From NCBI GenBank assembly GCA_018968815.1, contig JAGWZL010000012.1, positions 1 to 51,994 of the forward strand: a DNA stretch of 51,994 bases, read 5' to 3'. Source of the DNA: Verrucomicrobiota bacterium (GTDB lineage: Bacteria; Chlamydiota; Chlamydiia; Chlamydiales; SM23-39). This document shows, piece after piece, positions 43,303-51,858 of this stretch (positions are counted from its first letter, which is position 1; every line of letters begins with the position of its first letter). The notes below the pieces were generated by a model. The model did no database searches. It was not told the DNA's origin and worked only from the letters and a program-made list of their open reading frames with translations. A program made the translations under genes and the position numbers.

Positions 43303-43645
43303 GTTTTCCAAAGACCTCAAAAACCTATCGAAGCGTTTTCGTAGTTTAGAGGAAGATCTACAAATATTCATACGCGTGCAACTCACCCTGTTCCATAAAC
43401 ATGGCATCGACAATCAAGGCATTGTTCCCATTTCTGGTTTGTCTGTGCATACGCCAAAAATGTTCAAGGCCAAGAAATTCGCTTGCAAAGCCTTAAAAGG
43501 AAAAGGAGCTAAGTCAGGGATTCGCATCATTTACGCATATTTCCAAGCGGATGATCGGATTGAACTCGTCGAAATGTATTATAAAGGCGATCAGGAAAAT
43601 GAGGATCGCCATCGGATCGAAAAGCTCTATTTCACTCCTCGCTGA
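43280..43645 (+). CDS. RelE/ParE-like toxin
   Basis: A 121-residue basic protein encoded directly after the antitoxin. The N-terminal half has alternating Lys/Arg helices (LRTLEFSKDLKNLSKRF). The C-terminal half has the RelE-fold strands GIRIIYAYFQADDRIELVEM and ends in RIEKLY. Proteins of this fold cleave mRNA on the ribosome or poison gyrase. I cannot tell which from sequence, and similarity is at fold-pattern level. The ATG at 43280 lies inside the antitoxin gene and the 3' end overlaps the convergent SNF2 gene by 14 bases. Confidence 0.7.
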   Translation: MQILRTLEFSKDLKNLSKRFRSLEEDLQIFIRVQLTLFHKHGIDNQGIVPISGLSVHTPKMFKAKKFACKALKGKGAKSGIRIIYAYFQADDRIELVEMYYKGDQENEDRHRIEKLYFTPR

Positions 43646-46600
43646 TTTCGCGGTACATGGTTTCGAAGACCTGGAGCAGTTCTTCGCGGGAGAGGTAGCT
43701 GATTTGGTCTTCCCCGCCGACGATATCTTCGATGAGCCCTTTTTTCCGTTCGATCATTTGGTGGATGTGCTCTTCGATGGTGTGTTTGGTCACCAGTTTA
43801 AACACCTGAACGCCCCGATTTTGGCCGATTCTGTGCACTCGATCGGTAGCCTGATTTTCTTTGGCGGGGTTCCACCATCTGTCGTAGTGGATAACGATCG
43901 AGGCCACGGTCAGATCGATCCCGACGCCGGCTGCGAGAAGGGAGGCGACAAAAACCTCGCACGCCGGATCTTCGCGAAAACGCCTTAATTGATCGGGCCG
44001 ATCGCGCGTGGAGCCTTTAATCGTGGCAAAGCCGATCCCCTTTTTCTTCAGGTGGGATTCGATGATGGCGAGCATTTCTAGATATTGGGAAAAGACCACC
44101 ACTTTCTGACCGCTTTCGCGCGCTTCATTGAGCAATTCGACAAACAGATCCCATTTCCCCGATTCGTGATCCTGATAGGGTTTGGGCTCCTCTAAAACAA
44201 GCGATGGATGGTCGCAGATTTGCTTGAGCGTCGTGAAAGCGGCAAAAACATGGACAAACGAGACCGATTTACTGGGATCTTTGAGCTCTTGATAGACCGT
44301 ATTGCGCATGTTGAAGGCCACTTCGCGGTAGAGTTTTTTTTGCTCTTCGGACAAATCGCAATAGGCGATCTCTTCGATTTTTTCGGGCAAGTCGGTCAGC
44401 ACCTCGCTTTTCTTTCTGCGCAAAATAAAAGGTTTGACCAATTTGGACAGGAGCGCTTTTTTCTCTGGGTCTTGGTTCTTTTCAATCGGAGTGATAAAAA
44501 TCTCTCGAAACACGGGATCGGGCGGCATGTAGCCGGGCAAAGCGATATCGATGAGCGATTTGAGCTCGCGCAAGCGGTTTTCAATCGGCGTCCCTGAAAG
44601 ACCCAGTCTCATTTGCGCGCGGATAGAGCGGAGCGCTTTATGCGTTTGCGAAGCGTAGTTCTTTGCGATTTGGATTTCATCAAAGATGGCCACTTCAAAG
44701 CGAAGAAAGCGCAAATTCTCTTTGCCGGTACGCATAATTCCATAAGAAGTCAGGAGCAGATCATAATTTTCCTCAAAATCTTCGAGCGTGCGCTCAAGCC
44801 CATAATAGGTGCACACCCGAATCTCGGGCAAAAACCGCTTTAAAAGCTCTTGCCAATGGTAAATGACCGATGTGGGACAAATCACCAAGTACTTGTTGTT
44901 TCTTTCTTCATCTTCGTGGATGACGGCAGCCAAAAGGGCCATGGCCTGGTGGGTTTTCCCAAGGCCCATATCGTCGCAAAGAAGGCCTGACAGGCCGTGG
45001 CAATACAGGAACCAGAGCCAATGGAGCCCCTGTTCTTGATAGGGGCGTAAGGTGGCTTTCAGGCGGGAAATATCGGGCAGGCTGCGGGCCTCCAACCGGT
45101 TTAATTCCTCTAAAAACTGCCGTGTCTCCGGCTCCGCTGGCTCCTCGATCGGCTCAAAGACGGTCAACCGGATCCACTCTAAAGTATTGAGCCGAATGAG
45201 CCTTTTTTTCCGATCGAGCCGCTTGGCGGGCAGTTGCCGGATCCAATTGAATCTGGGCTCTTTCAGATAGATCAATCCAGCCGGTGAAAACAGATGCCGT
45301 TTTTTGGTTTGAAAAGCATCCCACAGGGCAAAAATATCGATGGTGCCCTGTTCAGAGACATAGGCCAAATCGAGGAGCCACTCTTGGCCCCTCTTTTTTT
45401 TGCTCGGGGTGATTTTGCGAATCTGCAATCTCAAATCGTGGGGCGCGATCAGGCGTGGATCGATCTCGAGGATATAGGGTCTTAAGGGCTCTAGCTCATA
45501 GGCCAAAAAGGCGGCCTCCTGAGGTTCTTGAATGACCATCGGGTGTTGATATCTCTCCGGCAAACGGGCAGCAGGCGGAATTTCAGAAAATCCCTTGCCC
45601 TCCTGAAAGAGAAAATCGCCAAAGCGAGTGAGCGACATCGGATCGACGCCAGGCGTGTATTCCATTTTGGGAAAGATGGCGATGAGCCCCTCGTCATTCA
45701 ACGTCAGATACAACCCATTTTTCTGAATCGGCATATTTGGGTTGTAAAATCCTTGCACCTGCTCCAAGTCCTCTTTGTGTGCAGAAATGAATGAGGAAAT
45801 CTCACTGGCAGGAACTTTTAATCCCGGGTGCAGCGGCAGTCTGCCTCGGGCCTCTTTTTTCATATAAAACCCTTGCCCTTTGATGTAGACCCATTCATCG
45901 AAGTGGTGAGTCTCCTCGTAATTCTCAGGGAAGTTCAGTTCTGCATCAAAGGAGAGCCCCTCTTCATCGAGGCGATAGGTTAAATGGGATTCCAAACTGC
46001 CTAGGTGAGTCTGGAAGCCCGGATAATTGTGGAGCCAAAGGCGGTGGCGATTGATGAACTCGGCCACCTCTTTTTTCGGCACGATCTTTTCTTTACCCTC
46101 AAAAAGCCACTCCTCCAAGAGGAAAAAGCCCCCATCTGGCACGTAGGCCCAAGGGACAAAACAGGCGGCCCGCTCGGATGCGAGATCGCCCGGTTCCAGC
46201 ACATAGAGCGCGATGTGCAAATTGCCTTGCGAGTCGAAGTGGAGCTCATATTGGCATGCCCTTTTTTCTGTATGCAACGTCAAAAAGGGCGCCAGCGCCT
46301 TTTCTGATTGCGTGAGCACATAGGCGATCCGATCCGCCGGAATGAAATTTTCTGTGAAAACCGGATCATCGCGGCGCCGATAAAAACCTTTGCCCTCGAC
46401 AAAGAGCCACTCGCCCATCGGCACGCCAACAAAATCGCTCGTCTTTTTGACCGGTCCCTTGTGGTGAATATTGATCCTTTTTTCTCGTTCGTCATATTCA
46501 ACCCGCTCGATGGAAGAATCGCCCGAATCGAATACTTTTAAAGGGGATTGAACCGTCGAAAGAGCCGGAATGATCCAAGGCCAATTCACCTCGGAGATAT

Positions 46601-47315
46601 AAAACCAAATCCCGAGCCCCGGAAAGTGCAGCTTCATCTCCTGCGGCAAGGGAGCGCCATCAAAGGCGATTTCATAGGGCTCCTTCATTTCGTCTAAATA
46701 CATAAGCCATTTGGCCAAATCAGACCAAAATGAGAGCTCAAAACGGAGCGTATGACTCGCATTGCCCGAACGAAAGGCGGAGATCTCTTCCGCCGGCAAA
46801 TTGGAGAATTTAATCGAGGTTTCTTCGGTTTCAAGAGGCCTCTCAGAAACCATCGACTCGAGCTTTTTTTTCGTTTTCACTTGGGTGGCTTCAATCGCAA
46901 ACAGGGGCTTTTTGGTCTTGGACTCGCACACATAGCGCCCCTCCTTCTCTTTCTTCAAACAGTCGGTCTCATAGCCGTGCCGTTTGCTGGCCATTTGGAA
47001 GAGCCTGCTCCACAGCGACTTGCGGAAACGCACATGCAAGGGCTCCTCATGGCCATTGAAAATCTGCAAATAGGCCGCCGCTAAATGGGGACAGCCCCGA
47101 CCCGCCTCCGACACCTTGCAGGAGCAAAAGGAGTCGGTCACCCCCCCTTCATCACTCATTTGGATGAACGGAAAGGCCTTTTTCTTGCCTTTTTCGGCGA
47201 TCTCGAATTGATAGGTGCCCCTGGAGAAAATAGGCTCGCTAATCGCCTGAGAATGAAGAATTTCCTCGGCGATTTTGCGATATTCTAAGACGTAGTCCGG
47301 CGCTTTTCTTTCCAT
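43632..47315 (-). CDS. SWIM zinc finger plus SNF2-family DNA helicase (second copy, CT555-like)
   Basis: A 1227-residue ATP-dependent DNA translocase. An N-terminal SWIM finger (CSCKVSEAGRGCPHLAA, about residues 65-82) is followed by a 650-residue bacterial-type middle region and an SNF2 core from about residue 750: [13 protein letters not shown] (about 780), DEIQ box IFDEIQIAKN, LSGTPIENRLRELKSL, then the helicase C lobe with GVGIDLTVASIVIHYD and [11 protein letters not shown]. It shares the plan of the protein at 14416-17895 but differs through the middle region, and DEIQ replaces DEAQ. Chlamydiaceae also have two such genes (CT555 and CT708). Function is inferred as nucleoid remodelling or transcription recycling. 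Confidence 0.93.
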   Translation of the reverse strand: MERKAPDYVLEYRKIAEEILHSQAISEPIFSRGTYQFEIAEKGKKKAFPFIQMSDEGGVTDSFCSCKVSEAGRGCPHLAAAYLQIFNGHEEPLHVRFRKSLWSRLFQMASKRHGYETDCLKKEKEGRYVCESKTKKPLFAIEATQVKTKKKLESMVSERPLETEETSIKFSNLPAEEISAFRSGNASHTLRFELSFWSDLAKWLMYLDEMKEPYEIAFDGAPLPQEMKLHFPGLGIWFYISEVNWPWIIPALSTVQSPLKVFDSGDSSIERVEYDEREKRINIHHKGPVKKTSDFVGVPMGEWLFVEGKGFYRRRDDPVFTENFIPADRIAYVLTQSEKALAPFLTLHTEKRACQYELHFDSQGNLHIALYVLEPGDLASERAACFVPWAYVPDGGFFLLEEWLFEGKEKIVPKKEVAEFINRHRLWLHNYPGFQTHLGSLESHLTYRLDEEGLSFDAELNFPENYEETHHFDEWVYIKGQGFYMKKEARGRLPLHPGLKVPASEISSFISAHKEDLEQVQGFYNPNMPIQKNGLYLTLNDEGLIAIFPKMEYTPGVDPMSLTRFGDFLFQEGKGFSEIPPAARLPERYQHPMVIQEPQEAAFLAYELEPLRPYILEIDPRLIAPHDLRLQIRKITPSKKKRGQEWLLDLAYVSEQGTIDIFALWDAFQTKKRHLFSPAGLIYLKEPRFNWIRQLPAKRLDRKKRLIRLNTLEWIRLTVFEPIEEPAEPETRQFLEELNRLEARSLPDISRLKATLRPYQEQGLHWLWFLYCHGLSGLLCDDMGLGKTHQAMALLAAVIHEDEERNNKYLVICPTSVIYHWQELLKRFLPEIRVCTYYGLERTLEDFEENYDLLLTSYGIMRTGKENLRFLRFEVAIFDEIQIAKNYASQTHKALRSIRAQMRLGLSGTPIENRLRELKSLIDIALPGYMPPDPVFREIFITPIEKNQDPEKKALLSKLVKPFILRRKKSEVLTDLPEKIEEIAYCDLSEEQKKLYREVAFNMRNTVYQELKDPSKSVSFVHVFAAFTTLKQICDHPSLVLEEPKPYQDHESGKWDLFVELLNEARESGQKVVVFSQYLEMLAIIESHLKKKGIGFATIKGSTRDRPDQLRRFREDPACEVFVASLLAAGVGIDLTVASIVIHYDRWWNPAKENQATDRVHRIGQNRGVQVFKLVTKHTIEEHIHQMIERKKGLIEDIVGGEDQISYLSREELLQVFETMYREISEE

Positions 47316-47468
47316 CAGAGGAAACCCGCCCCTTTTTCATAAGAGCCTTTCCCCATTTTAACGCCTCGTCCACTTTCCTGTCCACGCAGAGAGCCCCCTC
47401 ACACAACAGGCCACATCCCTAAACGATCCATATTGAGGCTGTTTCAGAAAATAAATGAACAAAAAAAA

Positions 47469-47498
47469 AGATCTGTCAAAGGGGGCTCTGACAGATCT
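47469..47498 (-). terminator. strong terminator, bidirectional
   Basis: AGATCTGTCA (47469-47478) pairs perfectly with TGACAGATCT (47489-47498) around a ten-base loop. The A-run at 47460-47469 gives a U-tract for minus-strand transcripts from the gene at 47516-48475, and TTT follows on the plus strand. Confidence 0.88.
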
Positions 47499-47515
47499 TT
47501 TAGAAAGAATGAGAG

Positions 47516-48475
47516 TTAGTCTTGGGTGCTTATAGGAGATGATTTTCGGGGCGCATCCTGTGGAAACAAGGCGTCGAATTGCTGATGTAACATATACTTA
47601 TAAGCGTTTGCGCGAAGCGCATCTCTTCGATCTGAATCCATTAGGTACTGGCAATACGCCTTACCGTATGCTACATTGTCTGCTAACGCACTTATTGCGT
47701 CCGAAAGCTCCAGCTTGCCAATAACACCTGCTATGTTCTTTTCTCTGCTTTCCCGAATCTTCTCAGCGAGCTCTTCTTCAATCTTCGCGATCTTAGCTGT
47801 GATTCGTGCTATATCTTCGTTCTTTGGCGTCCTGCGCAAAGTATCAGTCTCCGGAATATACTTCAACTCCTGTTCCGCGGTCAACAAAGCCTGTTTCTGG
47901 GTCGCAAGTCCTGAGGACGACTTCAACTCGTTTTCACGTTCTTGCTGTTTTCGGAAAACCCGCAACTGCGCGTCCATCCGACGAACCGTGGCGTCAGGAT
48001 CCAGATCAACCTCATTATCCTTAGCGCAAGCAATCACATTCTTACCCGCCTGTACGAATTGCAAGGTCTTCTCTGCGCCATTTCGGCCGAGCATCCATTT
48101 TATTTTTTTGTCCAGCTGCTCACCAATCGCTTGTCCAAGCGCTGCTTTCTTGTCATCATCAACCCATCCCGTCAGCACAGCAATTGTGACCTGCCGAACT
48201 CTCTCGGATAAATTATCAACAGTGGTATCCTTGATATTGGCAGCAAGATCTATAATATGACTTGCCAAATTACGGGCGTTGGTAGGGATGTCTTGCCTCT
48301 TTTCAGGGTGCTTCAAAAGCTGAAATAACTCTCGAGCGCGTACATCAACCTTATTTGCCACCTCTCTTACCGGCTTAATCCTCCGCTGCCACTCCCGAGA
48401 TACCATACCTGGAATCTCGAACTGGGTCGCGGGAGCCGTGGATTCGGGTAGCAATCGTGTTCTCATATTCGTCAT
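47516..48475 (-). CDS. unknown helical protein of a local paralogue cluster
   Basis: A 319-residue, mostly helical, charged protein with no signal peptide and no family I recognise. Residues 60-125 contain the block LASHIIDLAANIK and later VLTGWVDDDKKAALGQAIGE. That block has the same spacing of Leu-Ala, Ile, Trp-Val and Leu residues as the block LAEKIVALAK ... FTKWVGTAKRRQL in the protein encoded at 49337-50485. Residues 170-265 form a coiled coil. It has its own promoter and a strong terminator. Position among unknown genes with AT-rich leaders suggests a secreted effector, but nothing in the sequence proves it. Confidence 0.7.
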   Translation of the reverse strand: MTNMRTRLLPESTAPATQFEIPGMVSREWQRRIKPVREVANKVDVRARELFQLLKHPEKRQDIPTNARNLASHIIDLAANIKDTTVDNLSERVRQVTIAVLTGWVDDDKKAALGQAIGEQLDKKIKWMLGRNGAEKTLQFVQAGKNVIACAKDNEVDLDPDATVRRMDAQLRVFRKQQERENELKSSSGLATQKQALLTAEQELKYIPETDTLRRTPKNEDIARITAKIAKIEEELAEKIRESREKNIAGVIGKLELSDAISALADNVAYGKAYCQYLMDSDRRDALRANAYKYMLHQQFDALFPQDAPRKSSPISTQD

Positions 48476-48523
48476 ACTTTTACCTATGAATTATATTTAT
48501 ATTACAATGTTGTTAATGTTTTA

Positions 48524-48552
48524 ATTATACAACAAATTAAATAATTAATCAA
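48524..48552 (-). promoter_or_regulatory. promoter of the gene at 47516-48475
   Basis: On the minus strand, TTGATT (48552-48547) and a perfect TATAAT (48529-48524) are 17 bases apart in very AT-rich DNA. The leader is about 42 bases, with AGGT before the ATG. Confidence 0.6.
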
Positions 48553-48691
48553 GAAATACTGATATTATAAGTATATAATATAAAACACTTATTATAAGAC
48601 AGTTAAACAAAAAATGTTGCTTGATAAACTCGTATCAGACTGACTTACAGCATGTTATGCTGTTATACTGCGAATCTAAATTTTAATCCCA

Positions 48692-49216
48692 TTATTCCGA
48701 AAGGAAGTGTCGATCGAACAGCTCTTGCCACTCGAACTTCTCACGAGTTGTATAATTAGGACTCAGAATAAAAGCCTTTTTTACACCCTTCAGCCACGCA
48801 TTATACTCTGGGATTAACCCTTCGCTGGAAGCAGCGTTCTTCAATCGCATGACCTCCATCTCCCTATCCAGGTGACAGACCCATTTTGGGAAATCCTCGC
48901 ACGCTTTCGTTAGCAATTGATATTCATCTCGTATGCTTTGCTGGTACGCAAATCGATCATCCAAAGTACGGAAAGCCGACGCGTCCACAGAAGCTTCCTT
49001 TTCAAGATCGCGCAAGCGTTGATCATTCTCCTTCGCACGTTGATAGTACAACTCCCACACAGATCTTTCACGAGGAACTTGCGTCAATAACGCCGCCCAC
49101 CTTGCTTGCTGAACGCGCCTATCTACAGAAGACACCTGTATCCCTGTATCGACCTCCTCGCGCGAAGAAGGCCCCCCACAACTACTCAAACTGGATGTTA
49201 CTGACCTTGTCGACAT
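48692..49216 (-). CDS. unknown helical protein of the same cluster
   Basis: A 174-residue protein with a Ser/Thr-rich N-terminus (MSTRSVTSSLSSCGG), which is the kind of sequence type III substrates often carry, followed by charged helices (RAKENDQRLRDLEKEAS, LDREMEVMRLKNAA) and an aromatic C-terminus (EKFEWQELFDRHFLSE). No family is recognised. The ATG at 49216 is preferred over an upstream in-frame TTG. Its promoter closely resembles those of both neighbours. No terminator is seen before the AT-rich 48476-48691 stretch, which holds only the next gene's promoter. Confidence 0.65.
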   Translation of the reverse strand: MSTRSVTSSLSSCGGPSSREEVDTGIQVSSVDRRVQQARWAALLTQVPRERSVWELYYQRAKENDQRLRDLEKEASVDASAFRTLDDRFAYQQSIRDEYQLLTKACEDFPKWVCHLDREMEVMRLKNAASSEGLIPEYNAWLKGVKKAFILSPNYTTREKFEWQELFDRHFLSE

Positions 49217-49249
49217 ACTAACACACAAATACTAAGTTTTAATAGTTTA

Positions 49250-49278
49250 ATTATAATACATAATTAATTATAATTCAA
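49250..49278 (-). promoter_or_regulatory. promoter of the gene at 48692-49216
   Basis: On the minus strand TTGAAT (49278-49273) and TATAAT (49255-49250) are 17 bases apart. The upstream half, TTGAATTATAATTAATTATG, is nearly identical to the promoter at 50512-50538. Confidence 0.6.
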
Positions 49279-49336
49279 TAAAAAAAACTAATTATATAAT
49301 TTACTAAAACACCGACTAAAAATTTTATCGGCAGGG

Positions 49337-50485
49337 TCAGGGGCCAGGTGGCGGGAAATACAGCCCCTGCACCCTGGCCATGACATACTGCCCATCTTCA
49401 CGCTTTGGACGTTTTTGAAGACTATCTAAATATTCATTGAATGGCTGTTGTAAATCACGAGCCTGCTCGCCGCGAGCAGAAATGTACCGCCACATCATCC
49501 CCACATCTTCATCCAAGTCCTCACTTGCAAGCGTTTGCAGGCACCGCTCTTTCCTGGCTAACAGGCGCTTAAAATAGGGGTTCTGCTGGAGAGCTTTGCG
49601 ACCTTCTGGTTTCTTTGCTCGCTCCTCTTTGCGTTCCATCCTCTCTACGGTCTGACCCAACGGCACCGGTTTAGGTACGTCCGCTTTTTTCAAACATCTC
49701 TTGACACCGATTAAAATATTCAAATACCCCAACCTGTCATTTGCATCGAACTGTCGGTTGAATACATACTGCTCCTCGAATCGCTTCTGTAAATCGGGAG
49801 GAATCTCTCTGCCGCTCCCCCTGTTTTTGTCCACAAATTCAATCAGCTGATCCAGAGAAGTTCGGATGGCTTTGCGTTGGCCTATTTCGTGCGCCTTAAT
49901 CTTTTCCAACTCAGTCTTGAATTCCGTTGCAATCTGTGCACGCGAACACCCCTCTGTCTTTTCGGTCTTTTCGCACTCAGCGATTAGTTCGCGCTGCTTT
50001 GCAGCGCCAGCGATAGTCTGCTTCTCTGCACAAACTGGTGGAACTACCTTTTTCTCCGATAAATAACAAGCCATATACTCTGCGTCAGACATCCGGAAGC
50101 ATTCCAAAGGCCCATCACCGCCCTGCGGCGCCGGTTTGCCCGCGTTATTCAATTCCCACTGAATCTCTGCGGAAAGCTGTCGTCTTTTTGCCGTGCCCAC
50201 CCATTTAGTAAACAGCGCATCCGTAAGCCAACGAGCCTTTTCTTCTATAGACCCTTTTTCCCGATTGTACTTCGCTAAGGCCACAATTTTTTCTGCAAGA
50301 GCGCTGACGTTTTCCGATCGCCCAGATTTGCAAAAGCGATCGTACGACTTTCGCAGCTCCTGAAACGCCACAGCCTGACTCTTTTGCACCTTATCCACAC
50401 AAGAGCGATCAAATAAACGCCTGAACCATCGCGTAAAATACCCAGAAATCTCAAATCTAGAAGGGTTCACTTTTAAAGAACACAT
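49337..50485 (-). CDS. unknown helical protein of the same cluster
   Basis: A 382-residue, charged, helical protein without a recognised family. Residues 10-35 are aromatic and basic (FEISGYFTRWFRRLFDR). Residues 60-115 carry the LA..I..LA / KWV block shared in layout with the protein of 47516-48475. The centre is Cys-rich (CFRMSDAEYMACYLSE, CAEKQT, CEKTEKTEGC), and the C-terminus ends in PPPGP. The ATG at 50485 is used; an in-frame GTG nine bases upstream is possible. A strong promoter precedes it. Paralogy with the 319-residue neighbour suggests tandem expansion of one effector-like gene. Confidence 0.7.
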   Translation of the reverse strand: MCSLKVNPSRFEISGYFTRWFRRLFDRSCVDKVQKSQAVAFQELRKSYDRFCKSGRSENVSALAEKIVALAKYNREKGSIEEKARWLTDALFTKWVGTAKRRQLSAEIQWELNNAGKPAPQGGDGPLECFRMSDAEYMACYLSEKKVVPPVCAEKQTIAGAAKQRELIAECEKTEKTEGCSRAQIATEFKTELEKIKAHEIGQRKAIRTSLDQLIEFVDKNRGSGREIPPDLQKRFEEQYVFNRQFDANDRLGYLNILIGVKRCLKKADVPKPVPLGQTVERMERKEERAKKPEGRKALQQNPYFKRLLARKERCLQTLASEDLDEDVGMMWRYISARGEQARDLQQPFNEYLDSLQKRPKREDGQYVMARVQGLYFPPPGP

Positions 50486-50511
50486 AATAACCACACTTAT
50501 AAAATATCTAT

Positions 50512-50538
50512 TATACCATATAATTAATTTTAATTCAA
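50512..50538 (-). promoter_or_regulatory. promoter of the gene at 49337-50485
   Basis: On the minus strand a perfect TATAAT (50517-50512) is preceded by TGG, giving an extended -10 (TGnTATAAT). TTGAAT lies at 50538-50533 with a short 15-base spacer. The predicted leader is about 20 bases. Confidence 0.55.
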
Positions 50539-50621
50539 ATAATGTGGATATTGTATTAACAAAACGTCAACTGCTTTACAATCAACAAGATACGAAAAAT
50601 CTCGCTAATCCCAATAAAATG

Positions 50622-51734
50622 TCAGCGCAGGACACTTGCGGGAGAGTGGAAGTCATAGCCGAGGTCCTCGGCGACAAAGGGGTTGGTCACGTGGCCGTGA
50701 AAAACGTTGAGCCCCTCCATGAGCCCCTTATCTTCCAACATCGCTTTTTTATAGCCCATGTTGGCCAGCTTCAGCGCATAGGGAAGAGTCGCATTGGTCA
50801 AACCTTCTGTGGAGGTTCTTGCGCACGCTGCAGGGATATTGGTGACGCCGTAATGCACCACCCCATCAAGAAGATAGGTAGGCTCTGAGTGGGTTGTCGG
50901 TTTGATGGTTTCGATACACCCCCCTTGATCGACCGCGACATCGACGATGACAGAACCCGGCTTCATTTTTTTCACCATGTTCCGCGTCACTAAACGGGGC
51001 GCCTTTTTGCCCGGAATCAAAACGGCCCCGACAACAAGGTCCGCATGAGAAACCTCTTTTTCAATCGCAGCCGGAGTGGAAAATAGGGTTTTTAACGCAG
51101 GAGCATAAAACCGATCGAGCTCTCGAAGACGAGCGAGGCTCCGGTCAAAAATCGTCACATCAGCCCCCAGCCCCAACGCCATGCGCATCGCCTCCGTTCC
51201 CACAACTCCTGCCCCCAACACGACCACTTTGCCAGGTCGAACGCCAGGAATCCCCCCAAGCAAAACCCCCCGCCCCCCATTGATGATCTGCAACGCATTC
51301 GCCCCCGCCTGAATAGCAAAACGCCCCGCAATCTCGCTCATCGGCACCAATAGAGGCAATCTCCCCTGCTCATCGGTCACCGTCTCATACGCAATCCCCA
51401 CCACTTTGCGCTCTAAAAGATGTTTCGTCTGCTCCGGATCCGGCGCCAAATGCAGATAACAAAACAGCACTTGCCCCTCATGCATCAAAGGAAATTCAGA
51501 GGCTTGCGGCTCTTTCACTTTAACAATCATCTCATTGTGATAGATCTCTTTCGCGCTCCCCACAATCTTGGCCCCAGAGGCTGCATACATCTCATCGGTA
51601 AATCCAATTTTCTCCCCCGCATCTTTTTGCACCTCAACACTATGCCCCGCTTCCACAAAGGCTCTAATCGTATCAGGCGTCGCCCCCACCCGATACTCAT
51701 CCCTCTTAACCTCTTTGGGAATTCCTATTTTCAT
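50622..51734 (-). CDS. ald: alanine dehydrogenase
   Basis: Oxidatively deaminates L-alanine to pyruvate and ammonia with NAD+, or the reverse. The 370-residue protein has the family N-terminus MKIGIPKEVKRDEYRVG, substrate-binding FCYLHLAPD with the key Lys in VKVKEPQ, the dinucleotide fold VVVLGAGVVGTEAMRMALG, and VDVAVDQGGCIETIKPTTHS near the C-terminus. The ATG at 51734 has AAGGAG five bases upstream; an in-frame GTG two codons earlier overlaps that site. Alanine use would give an intracellular bacterium pyruvate from host amino acids. Monocistronic; 51741-51858 holds no gene. Confidence 0.96.
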   Translation of the reverse strand: MKIGIPKEVKRDEYRVGATPDTIRAFVEAGHSVEVQKDAGEKIGFTDEMYAASGAKIVGSAKEIYHNEMIVKVKEPQASEFPLMHEGQVLFCYLHLAPDPEQTKHLLERKVVGIAYETVTDEQGRLPLLVPMSEIAGRFAIQAGANALQIINGGRGVLLGGIPGVRPGKVVVLGAGVVGTEAMRMALGLGADVTIFDRSLARLRELDRFYAPALKTLFSTPAAIEKEVSHADLVVGAVLIPGKKAPRLVTRNMVKKMKPGSVIVDVAVDQGGCIETIKPTTHSEPTYLLDGVVHYGVTNIPAACARTSTEGLTNATLPYALKLANMGYKKAMLEDKGLMEGLNVFHGHVTNPFVAEDLGYDFHSPASVLR

Positions 51735-51858
51735 GATCACTCCTTCAAATTTCTCATGCGCGCACGAGAAGACCGAAACACCTTCTCATCCTGGTGCTAA
51801 CAGGTTTGTGATTTTGATTCAACTCAGACGTGGCAGGGGGTATACACAAATGAACTCA

